Assembly: GCA_045601045.1 (NCBI GenBank)
Contig: JAZRZA010000014.1
Coordinates: forward strand, 27,018-91,017
Length of the DNA: 64,000 nucleotides
Source of the DNA: UBA1181 sp045601045
GTDB lineage: Bacteria; Bacteroidota; Bacteroidia; Bacteroidales; Paludibacteraceae
Direction: 5' to 3'
The notes beneath the pieces were generated by a model. That model worked only from the letters and a program-made list of their open reading frames with translations, made no database searches and was not told where the DNA came from. The first letter of the stretch is position 1; each line of letters starts with the position of its first letter. A program made the translations under genes and the position numbers. Positions 55,252 through 62,857 of the stretch are shown piece by piece.

Positions 55252-56571
55252 ATGAAATTTTATAACAGAGATAAAGAGATGAAACTTCTCTCCGAAGTGG
55301 AGAGAATGTCAAACGAAGAAAGTCAGATGACTGTAGTCACTGGCAGAAGACGTATTGGCAAGACGCAACTTTTGCTCAAAGCTTGTGAAGGTCAGACAAC
55401 GCTCTATTTTTTCGTTTCTCGTAAATCAGAGTCATTGCTTTGTAAAGATTTTGTTGAAGAGGTTCGTGAGAAGTTGGGTTTGATGATTGGCGATTTTTCG
55501 TCGTTCGGCAAATTGTTTGAGTCGCTGTTGCTGATATCTAAAGAGCACCACTTTAATCTGATAATAGACGAGTTTCAAGAATTCCTTAGAGTGAACCCTT
55601 CTGTGTATGGGGATATGCAGAAATATTGGGACTTGCATCATAAGAAGGGTAAAATGAACCTCCTAATAAGTGGTTCGGTGAACTCTCTGATGCATAAGAT
55701 TTTTGAAAACAGCAAGGAACCTCTCTTTGGAAGAGCTGGAAATATCCTTCGATTGAAACCATTCGGTGTGAATGTCTTGAAGGAAATCCTATCTGATCAT
55801 TATTCAAAATATGAGAAAGATGACCTGCTTGCTCTTTATGCGCTTACGGGAGGAGTTGCTTGGTATGTGGAGCTAATGATGAAGAATAGGTGCTTCACAA
55901 TAGATGCCATGCTTGATTTGGTGTTCAAGGAAGACTCGCTTTTCCTACTGGAAGGAAAGAATGTGCTTATTGAGGAGTTCGGCAAAGAATACACCGTCTA
56001 TTTCTCTATTCTTGAATGTATAGCTCGAGGTCTTTGTTCGAGAGGTGAAATAGAGTCCTATTTGGGAAATGTGGAGACGGGAGGTTATTTGGTTAAGTTG
56101 GATAGAGACTATGACATCATTAAGATGAAACAGCCTATTTTCTCCAAACCTAACAGTAAGCAAACCCGATATTATATTCAGGATAATTTCCTTTACTTCT
56201 GGTTCCGTTTCGTTCACAAATACCAACGTTACATTGAATCAGGGTCGATTGCTTTGCTGAAAAATGTGGTTACACGTGATTTTCCCGTATTTTCAGGAAT
56301 CATTTTGGAACGTTATTTCCATAAGTTGTTTATGGAAAAGCAGATATACACTTCAATAGGCGGATATTGGGACCGTTCTGGAGAAAATGAGATTGATTTG
56401 ATTGCCGTCAATGAAATAGATGAGGTGATAGACTTTTGTGAGATAAAACGCCAAGAGAATAATGTTGATTTGGACATCTTGTCGAAAAAGGCAAACGACT
56501 TCTTTTCCAAGAATCCTTCGTTGAAACATTACAAGTCAAACTATCTGGCATTGTCGCTTAAAAATATGTGA
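55252..56571 (+). CDS. AAA ATPase with DUF234-type C-terminal domain
   Basis: 439 residues from the ATG at 55252 (an in-frame TTG at 55243 overlaps the operator and is unlikely). Walker A GRRRIGKT at 31-38, Walker B NLIIDEFQEF near 105, LISGS sensor near 140, a winged-helix-like stretch (~255-300), YYIQDNFLYFWFRFV near 308, and a C-terminal PD-(D/E)XK-like core GENEIDLIAVNE then FCEIKRQ. Same broad family as archaeal ATPases of unknown role. Its own inverted repeat at the promoter suggests autoregulation. Confidence 0.85.
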   Translation: MKFYNRDKEMKLLSEVERMSNEESQMTVVTGRRRIGKTQLLLKACEGQTTLYFFVSRKSESLLCKDFVEEVREKLGLMIGDFSSFGKLFESLLLISKEHHFNLIIDEFQEFLRVNPSVYGDMQKYWDLHHKKGKMNLLISGSVNSLMHKIFENSKEPLFGRAGNILRLKPFGVNVLKEILSDHYSKYEKDDLLALYALTGGVAWYVELMMKNRCFTIDAMLDLVFKEDSLFLLEGKNVLIEEFGKEYTVYFSILECIARGLCSRGEIESYLGNVETGGYLVKLDRDYDIIKMKQPIFSKPNSKQTRYYIQDNFLYFWFRFVHKYQRYIESGSIALLKNVVTRDFPVFSGIILERYFHKLFMEKQIYTSIGGYWDRSGENEIDLIAVNEIDEVIDFCEIKRQENNVDLDILSKKANDFFSKNPSLKHYKSNYLALSLKNM

Positions 56572-56633
56572 TGATTAAGCTATATTTGCAATACTAAGTT
56601 AACAAAAGACGATTCACTTTAAACAGCAGTAAT

Positions 56634-57622
56634 ATGGAATTCAAAAAAGGAGACTGGGTATTATACGATGAAAAAATTTCACAAATCATTGATGCCTATT
56701 CCATTAATTACGAGAAATTTGACTCCGTAGTAAAAGAGGATGAGGCCAACTACGGAAAGCGCAAATGCAAATATTATCTTCTACGGGATTTATGCACCAT
56801 GGGGGGGGTAAATTTGTTTCTGTGAAACCCTACATAGTGTTTACCGATATTTTTTTTGAATCTCTTGAAGAAGAGAATTTACAGGTGTTAGAAAAAATCA
56901 AAAAAGAAAAAAGTGAAAAGTTTGCAGAGTGGGAAAGCAAAGAAGTCAACGCAAAAACGAAAGAGTTTGAATCCTATTTCTCGGTGGAAGTGAAGCCGAA
57001 AGAAGGAGCCAACATTTTGAAACAATTCAAGAAAATATGCAAACAATTACCGTGCCTTTTCTCTTTTAACGAACTTGAGGAAAAGGTTTCTCAGGCAGAC
57101 ATTGACATGACAACATGTGTAGAGGATTATCAAGCATTTGACAATCAAATATCGTTCACGTTAAAGTTTAACTTAGACGACATTAAAAATGGCGTCGTTT
57201 ATTACCGTAAAGTGTGTGAATTTGATTACACGGACGCTGAAGAAGACGCAATTTTGCTGGAGACATTTTTCACATATGAATCGTTGTTTTTCTCGATTGT
57301 CTTTTTTTTGAACAGATATACCTCAGAGGAAACTGACGAATGCGCACAGGCATTTAAAGAAGACATGAAGATCGCCACTTCTGCTTTGATGAATAAGAAG
57401 TTAAAAAACAGCGAACTTGCGAAGGAATATTACGATTTTGTTCCAAAAGAAACATTCACGAAGGAAGAGGCCTTTGTTCTTTTCAAGCAATTCATTGACA
57501 TGAACAAGCAAAAGTATAATTTGGAAAAACTCTGTCAAACCATCGCAGAAAAACATGATTGGTCGGTCGAAATCTATAGCTTAAGTTACGATTATGCCAA
57601 GGAAATGTTTTCAATAGTATGA
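56634..57622 (+). pseudogene. Hypothetical gene split by an 8-G tract (frameshift or phase-variable)
   Basis: The first frame runs 56634-56825 (MEFKKGDWVLYDEKISQI...) and breaks just after ATG followed by the G tract. The second frame is open from 56765 to 57622 and continues with GGKFVSVKPYIVFTDIFF. Adding one G (9) or removing two (6) at 56801-56808 would join both into one protein of about 329 residues. No domain recognised; the joined product is soluble with acidic helices and a possible coiled coil near residue 80-105. Either a contingency locus in the off state, a real pseudogene, or a homopolymer sequencing error. Confidence 0.7.
56801..56808 (+). repeat. Homopolymeric G8 tract inside a coding region
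   Basis: Eight consecutive G in an AT-rich gene, exactly at the point where the reading frame breaks. Confidence 0.9.
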
Positions 57623-57625
57623 TGA

Positions 57626-57760
57626 CTATGCTGGATTACACTATTTAAAGCCAAACTGAAATCGATTACAGTTCCGCCATTAATCAAAAAGATCGGTGGC
57701 TGGGAATTTTATGAATGTAACGAATTGGAAGAAATCAATTTACAAATTAAAATCGCTTGA
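57626..57760 (+). pseudogene. Relic of a BspA-like leucine-rich repeat
   Basis: A 44-codon frame with no start whose middle reads SITVPPLIKKIGGWEFYECN, then ELEEINL. This is the pattern of BspA-type LRR_5 repeats (S-I-x-I-P-x-x-x-x-x-I-G-x-x-x-F-x-x-C-x-x-L-x-x-I). The frame then runs, out of register, into the segment copied from 16.5 kb and stops. It marks a recombination junction near 57738. Confidence 0.55.
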
Positions 57761-58031
57761 CAGATTTTATCGATTTACCATTGGTTTTACACTGAGTTGG
57801 GAAAATAAACGAGTTGGCTTATTTAAGTTGAAAAAAGAGACGATTGTTCATATATGTGTATGGAAATACCGTTTAGGACAAAAGGGACATGATGAAGCTG
57901 ATGATGTTTTCGAACTAAAATACGATGAGGAACGTCTCGAAGAGTTTGTAAAAGAACTTAGGCTAATAATGGACAAGATGTATGAAAAGTATCTTGGCAA
58001 TACTATCACTTATCAAACCCAATACCTTTAG
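57711..58031 (+). pseudogene. Truncated second copy of the 16.3 kb orphan gene
   Basis: From base ~57739 the sequence is about 95% identical to 16560-16842 and encodes the same last ~95 residues (KLKSLDRFYRFTIGFTLSWE onward). About 7 of the 13 mismatches are silent, so both copies have been under selection. The N-terminal half is replaced by an unrelated LRR relic. An ATG at 57711 (MNVTNWKKS) could still start a ~106-residue product; a GTG at 57696 is also in frame. It may be a working short protein or a dead fragment. Confidence 0.65.
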
Positions 58032-58066
58032 TTTTTTATTTACCATCCCTGAAATATCTAACGTAG

Positions 58067-58285
58067 GATCATGATCTCATTCTGGAACTTAAACCATTGT
58101 TACAATCTCCATATAGTTGTGTAAGATGTTGGTCTGCAACCTATTTGATTTTTTCAAAATCGGAGGAAGTTGAATGTGTGAAAACATTAGAAGATTTACA
58201 AAAAGAGAATGTTCCTTTTGTTTCGTCGAATGCGAGAATCGTGCTGGAGCAATGGAATCATAAGAATCTAGTTATGCCTCTTTAA
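58067..58285 (+). pseudogene. Fragment of a DUF2019-like protein
   Basis: About 72 codons open after a TAG at 58064-58066, with no start at the expected place. The translation (HDLILELKPLLQSPYSCVRC, then VKTLEDLQKENVPFVSSNARIVLEQW) matches the C-terminal pattern of small HEAT-like DUF2019 proteins, often found as immunity or toxin-neighbour genes. The first half is missing, so it is probably a remnant. It lies between the truncated duplicate and the HEAT-like gene. Confidence 0.5.
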
Positions 58286-58313
58286 TAGAGCATAATCAAT
58301 AAACAAAAAGGAA

Positions 58314-58937
58314 ATGAATAATATAAAGGAACTTTTATCAAGTAAGAAAACAACAGATGTAAGAAAGGCTGCCCGTCTCTTACAAAAAGATTTGATGCCA
58401 GAATTGGAAGACTTGGTTGTGGAATCATTTAAAAATCAATTGAATAAAGGTCAAAGATCCTGGGAAACTATATGCGTATTGATTAAATGTATCGGTCTTA
58501 ATCAATATAAGGCGGCTCTTCCTTTGATAGAGGGTATAGCGGACGCAAATGAAGAACATGATGCAATTACCTTTGAGGCTGGGCTTGCTTTAATTAGGCT
58601 AAAAAGGAAAGATCTTTCCGACGTATCTGAGATTCTTACAAGACTAAGCTCTGCCAGATTTTCATTGGTATATGGTATGTTTAATGCTTTAGGCTATGAT
58701 AAGATGCAGCCTTGTGCTTCGGATATTAAAACCATAATTGATTTTGCCTGGAATTTTGGCATTAATGAAGAAAAAGGATATGGTGATCCACGGTATGGCT
58801 TGATTGCTGCTTGTGCAGGTTGGGATAAAAGTCTTGTCAGTGAATTTCTAAATCATATTTTAGCGACAACCGAGTTTAGCAATATAAAATATATTGCCGA
58901 GAATTCATTAATTGGAAAATATGTAAGATTAGCATAG
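58314..58937 (+). CDS. HEAT-repeat-like hypothetical protein, candidate immunity protein
   Basis: 207 residues, entirely helical, with paired-helix repeats (PELEDLVVESFKNQL, WETICVLIKCIGLNQYKAAL, DAITFEAGLALIRLKRKDLS). No signal peptide. Proteins of this type are frequent in polymorphic toxin immunity arrays of Bacteroidota, which is the basis of the immunity suggestion; the partner toxin is not identified. Its stop codon TAG (58935-58937) lies inside the first bases of repeat R copy 4, so the repeat directly abuts the gene. Confidence 0.65.
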   Translation: MNNIKELLSSKKTTDVRKAARLLQKDLMPELEDLVVESFKNQLNKGQRSWETICVLIKCIGLNQYKAALPLIEGIADANEEHDAITFEAGLALIRLKRKDLSDVSEILTRLSSARFSLVYGMFNALGYDKMQPCASDIKTIIDFAWNFGINEEKGYGDPRYGLIAACAGWDKSLVSEFLNHILATTEFSNIKYIAENSLIGKYVRLA

Positions 58938-58972
58938 GATTTAACATATAGGAAATGATAGGACTTTAAAAC
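58934..58972 (+). repeat. Island repeat R, copy 4 (diverged)
   Basis: Reads ATAGGATTTAACATATAGGA, then AATGATAGGACTTTAAAAC; about 6 differences from copy 1 over 39 bases. It keeps the ATAGGATTTAACATA lead and the ACTTTAAAAC end. It overlaps the stop codon of the HEAT-like gene. Confidence 0.75.
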
Positions 58973-58994
58973 ACCTCTACCCATCTGACTTCTT

Positions 58995-59140
58995 CGTTTT
59001 TGCCCCTTCAGGGCGAAATGATGGAATGACACAGAGCATATCAATAAGGATGAAAAGCTACGCACTGAAAGGGCAAAATCACATAGCCAATGGCAAGCGC
59101 AGCGTCGCCTTGGGAAAATGATAGCGAACAAAACAAACGA
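58995..59140. repeat. REP-like element cluster D
   Basis: Contains TGCCCCTTCAGGGCGAAATG (58999-59020 region), ACTGAAAGGGCAAAATC, and CCAATGGCAAGCGCAGCGTC followed by GCCTTGG, a close match to copy A at 16.9 kb, including the shared ATGATARCGAACA tail. The 412-base stretch 58938-59349 holds this cluster and the repeats listed next, and no gene. Confidence 0.6.
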
Positions 59141-59222
59141 TAGGTTCGCAAAACCAATAGGTTGATGATTGACTTGGCTAATGTTTGAGAATAAGAGCCG
59201 ATTTTTCTGAACTTGTGCATTG

Positions 59223-59321
59223 AAACTTGCGGAAATTTGCCATTTTTGCAGTATGAAACTTGCGGGAATTTGTTATTTTTGTATTGTAAAACTTGCGGAA
59301 ATTTGCTATTTTTATGTTTAT
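59223..59321 (+). repeat. Three tandem 33-bp repeats before the truncated AAA gene
   Basis: Units start at 59223, 59256 and 59289, each beginning AAACTTGCGG and containing AATTTG and an ATTTTT stretch. The second carries a full -7-like TATTTTTG. The array ends 29 bases before the ATG at 59350. Sequence unrelated to the 33-bp array at 55037 but with the same period and place. Confidence 0.85.
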
Positions 59322-59349
59322 TATCTGATTTATAGTTAATTATGGTAAT

Positions 59350-59706
59350 ATGTATTTCAAGAGAAAAATTTACGATAAAATGCTCCTTTGGAAGAAGCAA
59401 TCTAACGGTGAAACAGCTCTCTTAATCGAAGGGGCGCGCCGTGTTGGAAAATCCACAGTTGTTCAGCAATTTGCCGAAAACGAATACAAGAGTTTCGTTA
59501 GCATTGATTTTGCCAATGCTTCTAAAGCAGAGTTGGAACTGTTTGAGGACATATCCAACATCGACATGTTCTTTACTAGGCTGAAACTCTTGAAATCAGT
59601 TGTTTTGCACGAGCGTGATTCGGTTATTGTTTTTGACGAGGTCCAAATGTATCCTCCTGCTCGCCAAGCCATAAGAAAGCTATTTGTGTATTTAAGTATC
59701 AGGTAA
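59350..59706 (+). pseudogene. N-terminal fragment of an AAA/DUF4143-type ATPase
   Basis: 118 codons with Walker A GARRVGKS at 28-35 and Walker B VIVFDEVQMYPPARQAIRKL, then an abrupt end (FVYLSIR, stop). Complete relatives have about 400 residues with a DUF4143 C-terminus. The deletion falls right after the Walker B block. The promoter repeats are intact, so the fragment may still be expressed. Confidence 0.8.
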
Positions 59707-59714
59707 CATCAAAC

Positions 59715-59930
59715 ATGTATTTCCATAATGACGGCACTCCTGACAAAGATAAACTGGAAGAACTAAAAACCGAAGTGTCTACAGGATTGTGGGACAATTA
59801 CTTGTTCTGGGCTCAAGAAGCCTATGATAATCTAATGCAAGGTTCTAATCTCACCAATAGATTCTTACAGATGGCGTTTCCACAACAAAACACAAATCAA
59901 CAAAACACAAAGACTGATGAAGATAGATAG
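59715..59930 (+). CDS. Small hypothetical protein upstream of the AlbA_2 regulator
   Basis: 71 residues, acidic and helical, with a Gln/Asn-rich tail (QQNTNQQNTKTDEDR). It starts 8 bases after the truncated AAA gene and overlaps the AlbA_2 gene start by 14 bases, so it is probably translated with it. It could be a fragment of a longer gene joined here by the deletion. Function unknown. Confidence 0.45.
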   Translation: MYFHNDGTPDKDKLEELKTEVSTGLWDNYLFWAQEAYDNLMQGSNLTNRFLQMAFPQQNTNQQNTKTDEDR

Positions 59931-61293
59931 TCTTATAAGCGAATGTACCGCATACGATTTCAAGGTAATGCTTGAAGAAAAGAAACCAAAGAGTTGGCTG
60001 AAGAGCATAAGTGCTTTTGCCAATGGCTTAGGAGGTTCTTTATTCTTTGGTGTGGACAACGATGGCGTTGTAAAAGGTCTCTCTGATGTACAGCATGTAT
60101 GCGAGACTATCAGCAGCAAGATTCGTGATTACATGGATCCCCTGCCAGAGGTGGAGATGATTCCACTAACTATTGACAGTCTTGATCTGCTACAAGTGAA
60201 GGTCTCTTCTGGCAATTACACACCATACTACTACATTGGTGATGGACAACGTGTTGCATTTGTTCGTGTTGGTGACGAGAGCATCCCTGCAACGGCAGAA
60301 CAGATGGTAAGGCTTGTACTGAAAGGTTCCAATAAGACATACGATTCCTTGGCTACTGATTACAAGGCAGAAGACAATACCTTCATTATTCTTGCAAATG
60401 AGTTCAAAAAACGTACAACTCAGGATTGGAATAAGAAATTCCTTGTTTCTTTTGGGCTCGTTACGGGTGCTGATACGCTAACAAATGCAGGAGCCTTATT
60501 TGCTGATGACTGTCCTCTTTGGCAATCACGTTTATATTGCACACGTTGGGATGGTAAAGACAAGAGTGATGCTATCAACGATGTCGAGTTTACGGGTAAT
60601 ATTCTCATGCTCCTTCGCGAAGCAATGAACTTCGTAAAAGCCAACACGCGAAAAGGCTGGGAGAAGTTACCTAATGGACGTAAGAATAAACCTGAGTATG
60701 CTGAGCGTGCAGTTCTTGAGGCTATGGTAAACCACTTCATTCATAGAGACTACACAGTAATGGGTGGGGAGGTTCATCTTGATATTTATGATGATAGACT
60801 TACTGTCACCTCGCCAGGAGGTATGTACAATGGTATGTTAATACAGAATCTTGATATTGACGACGTATCTTCAGAAAGGCGTAATCCAATACTCGCCAAC
60901 GTTATGGCGCAACTCAACTATATGGAGAAGCGAGGCAGTGGTCTCACTCGTATCTGCAATGAGACCAAAGCTCTCGAAGGATATACAGACGAGTTGATGC
61001 CAATGTTCAAGTCCACACCGACCCAATTCCAAACCATCATCTTTGCCTCTCCGACAGACATAAATGTCAGAGACCATGTCGGTGATATATCGGAGACAAA
61101 ACTCACTGAACGTCAGCAAGTAATCCTCAATATTATCAAGGAGTCTCCTTCAATCACCGCCAAACAAATGTCGGAGACTTTGTCGGTGAGTCCACGCACA
61201 ATAGAACGAGATCTTTCTGTATTGAAAGAGAAAGGTGTCTTGAAACGTGAAGGTAAGGATAATGCCGGCGTGTGGATAATACATGTTTGCTAA
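59917..61293 (+). CDS. AlbA_2 / HATPase_c_4 putative transcriptional regulator
   Basis: 458 residues. N-terminal Schlafen AlbA_2 domain (~1-125; SAFANGLGGSLFFGVDNDG), a middle region, a GHKL-type ATPase part (PEYAERAVLEAMVNHFIHRD, LTVTSPGGMYNGM, residues ~265-340) and a C-terminal winged helix (~395-458; ITAKQMSETLSVSPRTIERD). The family is widespread and often called RecG-related regulator; DNA or RNA binding is likely, function open. Located in the accessory island behind the broken AAA gene. Confidence 0.85.
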   Translation: MKIDSLISECTAYDFKVMLEEKKPKSWLKSISAFANGLGGSLFFGVDNDGVVKGLSDVQHVCETISSKIRDYMDPLPEVEMIPLTIDSLDLLQVKVSSGNYTPYYYIGDGQRVAFVRVGDESIPATAEQMVRLVLKGSNKTYDSLATDYKAEDNTFIILANEFKKRTTQDWNKKFLVSFGLVTGADTLTNAGALFADDCPLWQSRLYCTRWDGKDKSDAINDVEFTGNILMLLREAMNFVKANTRKGWEKLPNGRKNKPEYAERAVLEAMVNHFIHRDYTVMGGEVHLDIYDDRLTVTSPGGMYNGMLIQNLDIDDVSSERRNPILANVMAQLNYMEKRGSGLTRICNETKALEGYTDELMPMFKSTPTQFQTIIFASPTDINVRDHVGDISETKLTERQQVILNIIKESPSITAKQMSETLSVSPRTIERDLSVLKEKGVLKREGKDNAGVWIIHVC

Positions 61294-61333
61294 AAATGTA
61301 TGGAGTTTCAATTTGCCACCAAATAGAATAAGT

Positions 61334-61504
61334 ATGTTTGTAAAACGCATCACAGCAGATAATTTTCGTTTGCTTAAGAATTTCAGCATCGACCTCCAAA
61401 AGGAACTTTCCCTCGTTACAGGTAAGAATAATGTGAGTAGGACGTCTCTTCTTGTTGTACTTGACAAATTCATAAATAGTACTTCTGAAATAATATGCAT
61501 ATAA
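61334..61504 (+). pseudogene. N-terminal fragment of an OLD/RecF-type ATPase
   Basis: 56 codons: MFVKRITADNFRLLKNFSID, then LSLVTGKNNVSRTSLLVVLD. This is the start of an OLD-family ATP-dependent endonuclease, but the P-loop GKNNVGKTS has become GKNNVSRTS, losing the essential Lys, and the gene stops after 56 codons. Overlooked remnant of a defence-type ATPase. ATG at 61334 preferred to the in-frame start at 61283. Confidence 0.65.
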
Positions 61505-61552
61505 CGCCCATTATGAGAATCCGCTGAAATTCAGCGGGAAAGTTTAGGCGTT
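61503..61552. other. Nested inverted repeats downstream of the OLD relic
   Basis: Inner palindrome CCGCTGAA-A-TTCAGCGG (61521-61537) enclosed by outer arms AACGCC (61503-61508) and GGCGTT (61547-61552). A further TTTCGC/GCGAAA hairpin follows near 61600. No T run, so not a clear terminator. The rest of 61553-61726 shows nothing I can name. Confidence 0.5.
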
Positions 61553-61726
61553 TAAATACAAAATGGTAACTGCAATCCCGTCTACAGCGGAAAATTTCGC
61601 TATGCGAAAGAAAAGTGAGTAACCATCCAATACTTATTAAAACGGAAGACTACACATTTTTCAAGATGCTTTACGGAAAAAATAAACATTGAGGTAGTAT
61701 TTCAAAAAATAATAGAATAAAAGGGA

Positions 61727-62398
61727 ATGGAACAGTGTGAACATGATCAGGTAAGTATTCGATTCTATTGGAACAATCCGCTGACGATTGACCAAATGAC
61801 GGATTTAGTATATAATTTCTTAATGGAACTAGAAACAAAATTTCCTTTTTTGAGAGGATGGTGTAATTTGGGAAAGAGTAGAAAGGATGCTTTGAGTAAG
61901 AAATTTGAGGTTTCCCAACCGTATATCAAAAAGAAACTGTTACGTGGTTATAAAAGGGAAATGGATGAAGGAGGATATAGTGGACTCGGCTATAGGATAA
62001 GCCTATATAATGAAGATAAAGAGGAGAAACCAATGTCTTTAGATATTTATACTAATGATTTACAAGGTTTGTTCACTGCTCATTGTTTTTTTGACTATGA
62101 GTCCACAGATCTGTTTGACAAAGACACTTTATTGAAGCTTTTGAGGTATATATTAAAATATTTCGTACCAGATTATGGTTGTGTTCAAACGACAAATTTT
62201 GAAAACTTAAAAAGTGGTAACCACTTCGGTTGGATATCTTATACACATAAAAAGGGCTTGAATTTAGGTGAAAAGTATATTGTTGAGCAAGATGAAACCG
62301 GAGGAAGTTTGATTTACCTGAACCATGCTGAGAAGTTTTATGATTATGAGCGGGCGAAAGACTGCCTGGCACTTGAAAAAATTTTGAAGATAGAATAA
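61727..62398 (+). CDS. Imm52-like candidate immunity protein
   Basis: 223 residues, cytoplasmic. The pattern IRFYWNNPLT near residue 10, FLMELETKFPFLRGWCNLGK (~35-55), and GLGYRISLYNE resembles immunity protein 52, where a Trp and a W-x-x-x-G-K/S block are conserved. I am only moderately sure of the family. It lies upstream of an RHS toxin fragment, fitting an immunity gene in a polymorphic toxin locus, although it is on the 5' rather than 3' side. AT-rich. Confidence 0.55.
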   Translation: MEQCEHDQVSIRFYWNNPLTIDQMTDLVYNFLMELETKFPFLRGWCNLGKSRKDALSKKFEVSQPYIKKKLLRGYKREMDEGGYSGLGYRISLYNEDKEEKPMSLDIYTNDLQGLFTAHCFFDYESTDLFDKDTLLKLLRYILKYFVPDYGCVQTTNFENLKSGNHFGWISYTHKKGLNLGEKYIVEQDETGGSLIYLNHAEKFYDYERAKDCLALEKILKIE

Positions 62399-62451
62399 AA
62401 TTGAAAATATTAGAAAAAATACATCATACACACCCAGGTAGGACACTCAGA

Positions 62452-62756
62452 ATGATTATATCATTCCTGTTGCTCCTCCTTAGTTATCCATCCCACGCCA
62501 TCACCTGGGAGGACCGAGGAGGCGAAGCCATCCGCCTGAGCGTGGTGACGGCGACGACAACCACGCCTTCGGGCACCTACTATTCGGTGACGGGTAACGG
62601 CGTGATAACGGAGAGCCGAGACGGCGGCGTAATCAGTAAATCAAAAGCATAAACATAAGTGCGTGTAAAAACTTGCGTGTGTTGGATTGTAGTAGAAACA
62701 AAATCAATGTTTTAGATTTAAGCCAATGTGGAAATCTTATTAAAGTGGCCAGGTAA
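62452..62756 (+). pseudogene. Broken secreted LRR protein (signal peptide plus one LRR, frameshifted)
   Basis: The first frame, from ATG 62452, encodes a signal peptide (MIISFLLLLLSYPSHA) and a short GC-rich stretch ending SRDGGVISKSKA at 62652. A second frame, open 62640-62756, reads ISACKNLRVLDCSRNKINV, LDLSQCGNLIKVAR, one and a half leucine-rich repeats. Together they look like the two ends of a secreted LRR protein joined by a frameshift near 62640 and cut short. Base composition changes sharply inside (GC-rich first part, AT-rich LRR). Confidence 0.5.
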
Positions 62757-62820
62757 TTGTAAAAAGGGCCTTTATATCAAAAAAAAGGAATAGACATGAC
62801 TGTTTATTAAACCGCTATGC

Positions 62821-62828
62821 TATCTTTG
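62821..62828 (+). promoter_or_regulatory. -7-like box before the RHS fragment
   Basis: TATCTTTG (TAnnTTTG), 30 bases before the ATG at 62858. Could be chance, since the RHS frame stays open upstream of it. Confidence 0.3.
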
Positions 62829-62857
62829 CAAAGATTGACAATCAAGCTGACACTTAT

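Noticed and set aside
58097..58285. Start codon TTG at 58097 for a complete 62-residue gene
   Set aside because: The DUF2019-like similarity begins upstream of this codon, so the frame is better read as a fragment without its true start.
52217..58972. Repeat R as a CRISPR array
   Set aside because: Only four copies, separated by 0.5 to 3.8 kb with genes between, no uniform spacers and no cas genes in the window.
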